Notes: generated by a model from the sequence alone, not told the origin. 5,377 bases of DNA from Bacteroidales bacterium (GCA_012837565.1 DUQY01000131.1:1-5377), one strand, 5' to 3'. Counted from the first letter of the stretch, positions 1-5,158 are shown. Numbers and translations are program-made.

Positions 1-16
1 CTAGGTCTTATAAAAT

Positions 17-100
17 GAAACGCTGTAATAATTTACTGAAACGCCACTTTAAAAAATTAAAACGAAGATCTAGGAAATTGAAACGAAGATTCAGAAAACT
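17..100. repeat. 21-bp-period degenerate tandem repeat, four units (array 1)
   Basis: The hexamer GAAACG occurs at 17, 38 and 80, and a one-base variant AAAACG at 59, so four units begin exactly 21 bp apart. Unit ends are also similar (AATT or AACT), while the middle of each unit varies: CTGTAAT, CCACTTT, AAGATCTAG, AAGATTCAG. Units 3 and 4 are most alike. The array lies directly downstream of the minus-strand carbonic-anhydrase-like gene, whose TAG stop (101-99) overlaps the end of unit 4. No hairpin with a T-run is visible for that operon here. The array may continue to the left of the window. The spacing is read directly from the sequence; the function is unknown. Confidence 0.7.
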
Positions 101-617
101 AGTCTTTATCTATCCAAGTAGCGTATGTTGGATAAGAGGAAGCAATACGCTTAACCGTTCCTTCCAAACGTTCTGGGTCAATATCCTTAACTTTCTTTGC
201 TGGAATGCCTGCATAGATTGTTCCACTTTCAACATGAGTGTTTTCCAGTAGAATTGCTCCTGCTGCAATAATAGAGTTGGATTCAATAATGCATCCATCC
301 ATAACAATTGCTCCCATGCCAACTAATACATTATCCTTAATGGTGCAACCATGAATAATTGTGTGGTGTGCAATGGAAACATAGTTCCCAATAACCGTAG
401 GATGAGTTAGGTGAGTGCAGTGAATACATGCTCCGTCTTGAATATTAACATAGTTGCCCATTTTAATTGAATGAACATCACCTCTAACAACACTATTAAA
501 CCAAAATGAACAATTGTCGCCTGTTTCAACATCTCCAATAATTGTTGCGTTATCTGCCAAAAAAACATCTTTACCAAAAACCGGTCTCTTTCCTTTAACT
601 GATTTTATTAATGCCAT
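99..617 (-). CDS. Gamma-carbonic-anhydrase-family hexapeptide-repeat protein
   Basis: A 172-residue protein of the left-handed beta-helix (hexapeptide repeat) superfamily, closest in pattern to the YrdA/PaaY/CaiE group of gamma carbonic anhydrases. Ile/Val-rich six-residue turns run from about residue 20 to 140. The residues that matter in the archaeal enzyme Cam can be matched by motif and spacing: Arg45 and Asp47 in VVRGDVH, Gln60 and Asp61 in NIQDG, and three probable metal-ligand histidines, His66 (IHCTH), His84 and His89 (AHHTIIHGC). The C-terminus has the family AGIPAKKVK turn and a short helical tail. The acidic proton-shuttle loop of Cam is missing, as in most short bacterial homologues, so CO2 hydration is possible but unproven. 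The protein should be cytosolic and trimeric by family analogy. It lies 43 bp after manA on the same strand with no terminator between, so co-transcription is likely. The ATG at 617 gives the normal family N-terminus. Confidence 0.93.
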   Translation of the reverse strand: MALIKSVKGKRPVFGKDVFLADNATIIGDVETGDNCSFWFNSVVRGDVHSIKMGNYVNIQDGACIHCTHLTHPTVIGNYVSIAHHTIIHGCTIKDNVLVGMGAIVMDGCIIESNSIIAAGAILLENTHVESGTIYAGIPAKKVKDIDPERLEGTVKRIASSYPTYATWIDKD

Positions 618-660
618 ATTATTTTATTTTATTAGTTTTTTTATTCTTTATCTCTTCTTA

Positions 661-1644
661 TTATAGGATATAAGTCTCTAAAATGCTAACTAAGCCTAGT
701 GGTTCAATAATTGTTTTTTCTGCAATTGCAGGAATTAAAACAGCTTCTCCCATTATAATAGGAATCTTATGACCTAGTGCATGAATTATTCCACCTCCTT
801 CAACACATAAATAAACCACAAAGCTATCAAGTTGTAAGTAATCTTTTTCAATTGTTTCTGTTATATGCATAACATTTGTTGTGAAATATGGTGTTGAAAC
901 CAGTTCAGAGGTCTTGTTTAGCATATAATCATAAGCACTTTTCCCTTCCACAACAGCCCTAAGGTCTAATGCCTCAAGTGCCTCTTGAATATGTAGCCTT
1001 CTTGGGTTTCCTTTTTCGTCTTTCCTATCCCAATCATAAACCCTATAAGTTGCATCTGAGCTTTGTTGGATTTCTGCAAGCATTACTCCAGAGCCAATTG
1101 TATGAATTCTGCCAGCAGGAATATAAAACAAATCTCCTTTTTCTGTCTTATCAACGTTTAATACCTCTTCAATAGTATTATCTCTTAGTCGGTTAATGGT
1201 TTCAGCCTTAGTCATATCTTTATTAAACCCACTGATTATTTCTGCACCTTGGTCGGCTTGCATAATATACCACATCTCAGTCTTTCCATACTCCATTCCC
1301 TTTTGTTGAGCCAATCTATCGTTGGGGTGAACCTGAACGGATAGTTTTTCTTTTGCATCGATGATTTTGAAAAGTAGAGGAAAGTTTTCGCCAAATTCAT
1401 TATAGCATTTTTCTCCCATAAGTTCGTCGGTGTACATATCAATCACGTCTGGTAGAGTACATTCTGCAAGGAAACCATTTTCCACAACTGTTTCCTCTCC
1501 TTCAATTGATGACAAAACCCACAGCTCACCACATCTTTCCAAAGGACTATAATCAATACCTATTATATCTTTTATTTTGCTACCTCCCCAAATCTTATCC
1601 TTAAATAATGGTAAAAACTTTAAGGGGTATAATGATTGTTCCAT
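661..1644 (-). CDS. manA: Mannose-6-phosphate isomerase, class I
   Basis: A 327-residue, cytosolic, zinc-dependent cupin enzyme that interconverts mannose 6-phosphate and fructose 6-phosphate. This feeds GDP-mannose and glycan synthesis or lets mannose enter glycolysis. The N-terminus carries the family pattern LKFLPLFKDKIWGG, followed by ERCGELW. The metal site is complete: Gln104 and His106 in VQVHPND, Glu123 in GKTEMWYI, and His181 in IPAGRIHTIGSG. The probable active-site arginine is Arg201 in DATYRVYDWDR. The length matches the short class I type found in Firmicutes and Bacteroidota and is shorter than the roughly 390-residue enterobacterial enzyme. No frameshift or missing catalytic residue is seen. 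The ATG at 1644 directly precedes the conserved N-terminal segment. It is the first gene of a probable two-gene minus-strand operon with the carbonic-anhydrase-like gene; no functional link between the two is evident. Confidence 0.96.
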   Translation of the reverse strand: MEQSLYPLKFLPLFKDKIWGGSKIKDIIGIDYSPLERCGELWVLSSIEGEETVVENGFLAECTLPDVIDMYTDELMGEKCYNEFGENFPLLFKIIDAKEKLSVQVHPNDRLAQQKGMEYGKTEMWYIMQADQGAEIISGFNKDMTKAETINRLRDNTIEEVLNVDKTEKGDLFYIPAGRIHTIGSGVMLAEIQQSSDATYRVYDWDRKDEKGNPRRLHIQEALEALDLRAVVEGKSAYDYMLNKTSELVSTPYFTTNVMHITETIEKDYLQLDSFVVYLCVEGGGIIHALGHKIPIIMGEAVLIPAIAEKTIIEPLGLVSILETYIL

Positions 1645-1660
1645 ATAAATATTGTTTTTA

Positions 1661-1693
1661 TTTGCAAAAATAAAGTTTTTTTCTATACCTTTG
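1661..1693 (+). promoter_or_regulatory. Promoter for the first TonB-C-like gene (-33 TTTG / -7 TAnnTTTG)
   Basis: TTTG at 1661-1664 and TACCTTTG at 1686-1693 match both Bacteroidota primary-sigma elements, separated by 21 bp. Transcription would begin near 1699, leaving an A/T-rich leader of about 35 nt before the ATG at 1733. The -33 TTTG abuts the minus-strand -7 element (1665-1672), forming the palindrome TTTGCAAA at 1661-1668, so the two divergent promoters overlap. No Shine-Dalgarno site is visible, which is normal in this phylum. Confidence 0.65.
1665..1672 (-). promoter_or_regulatory. Candidate -7 element for the manA operon
   Basis: Read on the minus strand this is TATTTTTG, an exact match to the Bacteroidota -7 consensus TAnnTTTG, placed 20 bp upstream of the manA ATG. 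That implies a very short leader of about 15 nt. No TTTG lies at the expected -33 distance (around 1693-1696), so only half of the promoter is supported. Matches to TAnnTTTG arise easily in AT-rich DNA. Confidence 0.4.
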
Positions 1694-1732
1694 CTTAATT
1701 ATTAGTAACTAAAGTTTATTATATACATAATT

Positions 1733-2170
1733 ATGAAAAAGATTATTAGAAGTTTATCGTCATTTTTGCCAAAGTTAGTTGTTTTAGTATTTATGATGGC
1801 TTTTGCCTTAAATCTTAATGCACAAGTAGACAAGCCAGACAATGATGCAGATGTAGTATATACAATTGTTGATAAAGAGGCATCATATCCAGGAGGAATT
1901 GAGGCTTTGAATACATTCTTAGCTAGAAACATTATATATCCTACCTTAGCAAAACAAAAGAATATTCAAGGAAAAGTAATTATCTCCTTTATAATAGAGA
2001 AAAATGGTTCAATCTCTAATATCAAAATAATAAAGGATATTGGTGAAGGATGTGGTGAAGAAGGAGTGAGAATAGTTAAACTTATGCCAAAATGGAAACC
2101 TGCACAACAAAAGGGAGAGCCTGTAAGACAGCAGTTTGTGCTTCCTGTTTCGTTCCAACTAACAAAATAA
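1733..2170 (+). CDS. Secreted stand-alone TonB C-terminal-domain protein (copy 1)
   Basis: A 145-residue protein with an N-terminal signal peptide: KK and R at residues 2-6, hydrophobic core about 15-28, and probable signal peptidase I cleavage after Ala30 (LNA|Q). The mature part of about 115 residues is almost entirely a TonB_C-type domain. It has YPGG (52-55), the helix with NIIYP (66-70), the strand pattern GKVIISFIIEKNGSISNIKI (80-99), a helix ending in KLMPKWKPAQQKG (116-128), and the last strand VRQQFVLPVSF (131-141). True TonB has an uncleaved membrane anchor and a proline-rich periplasmic linker. Both are absent, so this is unlikely to transduce energy by itself and is more plausibly a periplasmic envelope protein; its partner is unknown. 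It heads a pair with a diverged paralogue 122 bp downstream and has a good promoter at 1661-1693. The ATG at 1733 gives a complete signal peptide. Domain assignment is firm; function is not. Confidence 0.88.
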   Translation: MKKIIRSLSSFLPKLVVLVFMMAFALNLNAQVDKPDNDADVVYTIVDKEASYPGGIEALNTFLARNIIYPTLAKQKNIQGKVIISFIIEKNGSISNIKIIKDIGEGCGEEGVRIVKLMPKWKPAQQKGEPVRQQFVLPVSFQLTK

Positions 2171-2173
2171 TTA

Positions 2174-2233
2174 CTTTTCCTACTTACTTTTTCAATAAAT
2201 CACTTGTTTATAGTATTGAATGGGTAGTAAAAG
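2174..2233 (+). repeat. Imperfect long inverted repeat between the TonB-C paralogues
   Basis: Two nested complementary segments can pair. The outer one is CTTTTCCTAC (2174-2183) with GTAGTAAAAG (2224-2233), nine of ten positions. The inner one is TTCAATA (2191-2197) with TATTGAA (2214-2220), perfect. The arms are separated by an asymmetric internal loop. No T-run follows, so this is not a standard intrinsic terminator. It could be an mRNA processing or stability element, or chance in AT-rich sequence. Confidence 0.35.
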
Positions 2234-2246
2234 AATAACGAGTAGT

Positions 2247-2254
2247 TATATTTG
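2247..2254 (+). promoter_or_regulatory. Candidate -7 element for the second TonB-C-like gene
   Basis: TATATTTG matches TAnnTTTG exactly and lies 38 bp before the ATG at 2293. The nearest upstream TTG (2216-2218) is too far for a normal -33 element. The second gene may therefore have its own weak promoter as well as read-through from the first. Support comes from the -7 match and its position only. Confidence 0.45.
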
Positions 2255-2292
2255 TAGTTTAGTTATAATAAAAATTTTAAAAAATCAATAGT

Positions 2293-2700
2293 ATGAAAAT
2301 TAAATCTTTCTCAAGTACAATCATTTTGCTAGTTGCAGTATTTTGTGGTTTTGTATCATTTGCACAAGAAAAAGCAGATATATCTTATAATGTAGATACA
2401 CACGCACAAATGCCATCAGACAAACAAGCAATATCAGACTTTATTTATGCAAACCTAGTTTATCCCTCTGATGCAGTTGGTTCAGGAATATCAGGAATGG
2501 TTACCACAGAATTCATTATTGAAATAGATGGAACAATCTCCAATATTAAAGTAACAAGAGGACTAAGTCCACTCATTGATGCAGAAGCAGTAAGAGTTAT
2601 TGGTTTAATTCCAGGGAAATGGACTCCTGCAAAGGCTGAAGGAGTAAGCGTTCGTTCATATTACTATATGCCAGTATTGTTTTCTGACCCAGGAAAATAA
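2293..2700 (+). CDS. Secreted stand-alone TonB C-terminal-domain protein (copy 2, diverged)
   Basis: A 135-residue paralogue of the preceding gene. A signal peptide covers about residues 1-24, with lysines at 2 and 4, hydrophobic core 8-21, and probable cleavage after Ala24 (SFA|Q). The mature part of about 111 residues keeps the TonB_C layout: NLVYP (54-58), then FIIEIDGTISNIKV (74-87), which closely matches FIIEKNGSISNIKI in copy 1, then AVRVIGLIPGKWTPAKAEG (99-117) and a terminal strand SYYYMPVLF (122-130). It differs from copy 1 in two ways: the YPGG-type motif before the first helix is replaced by QMPSDKQ (39-45), and one glycine is added before the KW motif (IPGKW against MPKW). It has no transmembrane anchor or proline-rich linker. 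An intrinsic terminator follows 24 bp after the stop. It is probably periplasmic; its role is unknown. Confidence 0.85.
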   Translation: MKIKSFSSTIILLVAVFCGFVSFAQEKADISYNVDTHAQMPSDKQAISDFIYANLVYPSDAVGSGISGMVTTEFIIEIDGTISNIKVTRGLSPLIDAEAVRVIGLIPGKWTPAKAEGVSVRSYYYMPVLFSDPGK

Positions 2701-2723
2701 AATAATTTTGTTTGTAATAAATT

Positions 2724-2766
2724 AAAGAGTCGTCCTTCCATTGTGAATGACGGCTCTTTTTGTTTT
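2724..2766 (+). terminator. Intrinsic terminator after the TonB-C-like pair
   Basis: The stem AAAGAGTCGTC (2724-2734) pairs with GACGGCTCTTT (2749-2759) over 11 positions, with one U-G wobble. TTC (2736-2738) and GAA (2745-2747) can extend it inside the loop. TTTTTGTTTT follows at 2757-2766. It isolates dnaK transcription from the upstream genes. The A-run on the left arm also gives some capacity on the opposite strand. Confidence 0.88.
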
Positions 2767-2767
2767 C

Positions 2768-2780
2768 TGACAGAATGTCA
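2768..2780. promoter_or_regulatory. Palindrome TGACA-GAA-TGTCA, candidate operator or activator site upstream of dnaK
   Basis: A perfect 5-bp inverted repeat with a 3-bp centre lies 118 bp upstream of the dnaK ATG and just after the upstream terminator. It does not resemble CIRCE (TTAGCACTC-N9-GAGTGCTAA), the HrcA operator of many heat-shock genes. Its place immediately upstream of the proposed dnaK promoter suits a dimeric regulator. The regulator itself is not identifiable from this window. Confidence 0.5.
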
Positions 2781-2802
2781 TAATTTTTAAATTTTACCAG
2801 AG

Positions 2803-2818
2803 TGGCATATTTATTGAA
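2803..2818 (+). promoter_or_regulatory. Candidate dnaK promoter resembling a -24/-12 (sigma-54) element
   Basis: TGGCAT-ATTTA-TTGAA has the spacing of the sigma-54 consensus TGGCAC-N5-TTGCA. The GG is intact, but the conserved GC of the -12 part is GA, so the match is partial. No clean TAnnTTTG element occurs between the upstream terminator and the dnaK start. A start near 2828 would give a leader of about 58 nt rich in A and lacking a Shine-Dalgarno site. The palindrome at 2768-2780 would sit about 48 bp upstream of that start. Confidence 0.35.
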
Positions 2819-2885
2819 TAATTAGAGGTGAAGTAAAATTAATAATAGAAATTAATAGAGATAACAAATAAAAAAAACAAATAAT

Positions 2886-4790
2886 ATGGGAAAAATAATT
2901 GGAATAGACTTAGGAACAACAAATAGTTGTGTGTCTGTAATGGAAGGAAACGAACCTGTCGTTATTCCTAATAGCGAAGGAAGAAGAACAACACCGTCAA
3001 TAGTTGGATTTTTGGCAAATGGAGAAAGAAAAGTAGGTGATCCAGCAAAACGTCAAGCAATAACAAACCCTCAAAAAACAGTATCTTCAATAAAGAGATT
3101 TATGGGAGAAACATGGAATGAGATACAAAATGAATTAAAACAAGTACCTTATAAGGTTGTAAAGGGCGATAATAATACTCCAAGAGTAGATATTGATGGA
3201 AAGCTTTTCACCCCACAAGAAATTTCAGCAATGGTGCTTCAGAAAATGAAAAAGACAGCTGAGGATTATCTTGGACAAGAAGTAACAGAGGCTGTAATTA
3301 CAGTGCCAGCATACTTTAATGACTCGCAACGTCAAGCAACAAAAGAAGCAGGAGAAATTGCAGGCTTACAAGTAAAACGTATTATCAACGAGCCAACAGC
3401 AGCAGCATTAGCTTATGGTTTAGATAGAAAATCACAAGACGTTCACGTTGCAGTTTTCGACCTTGGTGGAGGAACATTCGATATCTCAATCCTTGAATTA
3501 GGAGACGGAGTATTTGAAGTAAAATCAACCAATGGCGACACTCACCTTGGAGGAGACGACTTCGACCAAAAGATTATCAACTGGTTGGCAGAAGAGTTCT
3601 TAGCAGACAAAAACGTAGACTTAAGAAAAGACCCAATGGCTCTTCAACGTTTGAAAGAAGCAGCAGAAAAAGCAAAGATAGAACTATCATCTTCAACTTC
3701 AACTGAAATAAACCTACCATATATAATGCCAATAGATGGTATACCTCAACACTTAGTTAAGACTCTAACCAGAGCTAAGTTTGAACAACTATCAGACAAA
3801 CTAATACAAGCAGCAATTGAACCATGTCGCAAGGCATTATCAGACGCAGGCTTAGAGAAATCACAAATAGACGAAGTAATCCTAGTAGGAGGCTCAACAA
3901 GAATACCAGCAATACAAAAGCTAGTAGAAGATTTCTTCGGCAAAGCACCTTCAAAAGGAGTAAACTTAGACGAAGTAGTAGCAGTTGGAGCAGCAATTCA
4001 AGGCGGAGTATTAACAGGAGAAGTAAAAGACGTACTATTATTAGATGTAACCCCACTATCACTAGGAATTGAAACCTTAGGCGGAGTAACAACAAAACTA
4101 ATAGAATCAAATACTACAATCCCTACTAAGAAATCTCAAGTATTCTCAACCGCAGCCGACAACCAACCATCAGTAGAAATTCACATTCTTCAAGGAGAAA
4201 GAGCAAGAGCAGCTGACAACAAAACAATAGGAAGATTCCATCTTGACAGCATACCACCAGCACCAAGAGGAGTACCACAAATTGAAGTAACATTCGATAT
4301 TGATGCTAACGGAATCCTGAACGTAAGTGCTAAGGACAATGCAACAGGAAAGTCACAATCAATTAGAATTGAAGCATCAAGTGGCTTAAGTGAAGAAGAA
4401 ATCAAGAAGATGAAGGCAGAGGCAGAAGCAAATGCAGATTCTGACAAAAAGATTAAGGAAGAGGCAGAAAAGATTAATGGAGCCGATGCAATGATATTCC
4501 AAACCGAGAAGCAATTCAAGGAAATGGGAGAAAAGCTAACAGCAGACAAGAAAGCTCCAATCGAAGCAGCCCTAACCGAACTAAAAGCAGCCCATGAAAG
4601 CAAAGACATAGCAATGATTGATGCAGCAATGGAAAAGATAAATGCAGCTTGGAGCCAAGTCTCACAAGAAATGTATAACCAACCAGAACAAAACCAAGAT
4701 CCAAATCAAGGACAGCCTAACCAAGGACAATCAAATCCAGATGATCACGATGGTGAAGTAACTGATGCAGATTTTGAAGAGGTGAAATAA
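2886..4790 (+). CDS. dnaK: Molecular chaperone DnaK (Hsp70)
   Basis: A 634-residue ATP-dependent chaperone, full length for the family and cytosolic. It binds exposed hydrophobic peptides in cycles set by DnaJ and GrpE. The nucleotide-binding domain (about 1-380) has IGIDLGTTNSCVSV at 5-18, catalytic Lys70 in SSIKRFMG, the second phosphate motif FDLGGGTFD at 191-199 with Thr197 at the autophosphorylation position, and adenosine motif VGGSTRIP at 334-341. The interdomain linker VLLLDV is at 383-388, followed by the beta substrate-binding domain beginning TPLSLGIETLGG. A charged helical lid covers about 500-595. The tail has a Gln/Asn/Pro/Gly-rich stretch (about 598-614) and ends in the DnaK-type acidic peptide EEVK. 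The gene stands alone between two terminators with no grpE or dnaJ beside it. It was probably controlled from the palindrome and promoter region at 2768-2818. Leucine codon CTA is absent from the first 266 codons and common afterwards. Confidence 0.98.
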   Translation: MGKIIGIDLGTTNSCVSVMEGNEPVVIPNSEGRRTTPSIVGFLANGERKVGDPAKRQAITNPQKTVSSIKRFMGETWNEIQNELKQVPYKVVKGDNNTPRVDIDGKLFTPQEISAMVLQKMKKTAEDYLGQEVTEAVITVPAYFNDSQRQATKEAGEIAGLQVKRIINEPTAAALAYGLDRKSQDVHVAVFDLGGGTFDISILELGDGVFEVKSTNGDTHLGGDDFDQKIINWLAEEFLADKNVDLRKDPMALQRLKEAAEKAKIELSSSTSTEINLPYIMPIDGIPQHLVKTLTRAKFEQLSDKLIQAAIEPCRKALSDAGLEKSQIDEVILVGGSTRIPAIQKLVEDFFGKAPSKGVNLDEVVAVGAAIQGGVLTGEVKDVLLLDVTPLSLGIETLGGVTTKLIESNTTIPTKKSQVFSTAADNQPSVEIHILQGERARAADNKTIGRFHLDSIPPAPRGVPQIEVTFDIDANGILNVSAKDNATGKSQSIRIEASSGLSEEEIKKMKAEAEANADSDKKIKEEAEKINGADAMIFQTEKQFKEMGEKLTADKKAPIEAALTELKAAHESKDIAMIDAAMEKINAAWSQVSQEMYNQPEQNQDPNQGQPNQGQSNPDDHDGEVTDADFEEVK

Positions 4791-4825
4791 GCCCCCATAA
4801 TACAATAATAAATAATCGTTTCATG

Positions 4826-4861
4826 ACCGTAGTAAATTAGTTTTTGCTACGGTTTTTTTTA
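4826..4861 (+). terminator. Intrinsic terminator after dnaK
   Basis: ACCGTAG (4826-4832) pairs with CTACGGT (4847-4853). The stem extends inward through one U-G pair and three A-U pairs to a loop of about 6 nt (4837-4842). A run of eight T residues (4853-4860) follows. It lies 36 bp after the dnaK stop and marks the end of a single-gene transcript. Confidence 0.9.
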
Positions 4862-4917
4862 TTTAGCGATAATTCAAACCTCAATCAAGAGGCAAAGAAA
4901 ATTAAGTCAAGAAAAAA

Positions 4918-4992
4918 GATACGCCGAAAAAAATAAAAGATACGCCGAAAAAATAAAAAGATACGCCGAAAAAATTTAATTAATCGGCGTAT
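4918..4992. repeat. 21-bp-period A-tract repeat, three direct units plus an inverted core (array 2)
   Basis: GATACGCCG begins at 4918, 4939 and 4960, exactly 21 bp apart. Each copy is followed by an A-tract of six or seven residues. The inverted core TCGGCGTAT at 4984-4992 pairs perfectly over 9 bp with ATACGCCGA (4961-4969) across a 14-nt AT loop, and TTTT follows at 4995-4998. The T interrupting the A-tract is at unit offset 17 in unit 1 and 16 in unit 2, yet the core spacing does not change. The hairpin could serve as a weak back-up terminator. Regularly spaced A-tracts should also bend the DNA. Function is unknown. Confidence 0.85.
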
Positions 4993-5032
4993 AATTTTAA
5001 TCAAATAGGGGAGATGGTTTATTTGTATGATT

Positions 5033-5158
5033 TAAAATCAAGAAAGAGTAAAATAGAATCAAATCTCAGCGAAATAGAATCAAATTACAGAAAACTAACT
5101 CTTGATTCTAAAAAAATGTAATTTGATTCTATTTTCGTAGAATCAAGAGTTAGCTCTC
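5033..5158. repeat. 21-bp-period repeat of six units with two inverted units (array 3)
   Basis: Six contiguous 21-bp units begin at 5033, 5054, 5075, 5096, 5117 and 5138. The core is TAGAATCAA: forward at 5054, 5075 and 5138, forward with one mismatch (TAAAATCAA) at 5033, and inverted (TTGATTCTA) at 5102-5110 and 5123-5131. The six or so bases after each core differ, but two of these words recur in opposite orientation. This gives inverted pair A 5072-5089 with A' 5117-5134 (18 bp) and B 5095-5110 with B' 5138-5153 (16 bp). Each pair encloses a gap of about 27 bp and the pairs interleave. The array lies in gene-free DNA after dnaK. No coding frame explains it. Confidence 0.85.

Noticed and set aside
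15..251. A 78-residue Lys/Arg-rich plus-strand frame at the left edge
   Set aside because: Its basic N-terminus is the 21-bp repeat (seven codons per unit) read in frame, and the rest is antisense to the well-supported carbonic-anhydrase-like gene.
1702..1932. A 76-residue minus-strand frame overlapping the first TonB-C-like gene
   Set aside because: It is antisense to the signal peptide and domain start of a clear gene, with no domain of its own.
2703..2710. TAATTTTG as a promoter -7 element for dnaK
   Set aside because: It matches TAnnTTTG but lies upstream of the strong terminator at 2724-2766, so transcripts from it would not reach dnaK.
3824..4072. An 82-residue Arg/Ser/Asn-rich plus-strand frame inside dnaK
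   Set aside because: It is out of frame within an unbroken dnaK coding sequence, and its composition follows from A-rich codons read in a shifted frame.
3775..4110. A 111-residue leucine-rich minus-strand reading frame inside dnaK
   Set aside because: It is antisense to a conserved dnaK region whose CTA, TTA, GAA and AGA codons read as leucine-rich sequence in reverse. There is no start context or domain pattern.
4190..4609. A 139-residue minus-strand frame antisense to the dnaK C-terminal half
   Set aside because: It is low-complexity Ser/Ala/Leu sequence produced by the antisense of GAA/GCA-rich lid-domain codons, with no recognisable domain.
4916..4980. Array 2 as a coding repeat (a 21-bp unit equals seven codons, reading like KDTPKKI)
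   Set aside because: There is no ATG start in context, frames close soon after the array, and the inverted copy favours a DNA or RNA role.
4918..5158. The arrays as a CRISPR
   Set aside because: The period is only 21 bp, cores are 6-9 bp, units include inverted copies, there are no spacer-sized unique segments, and no cas genes are present in the window.
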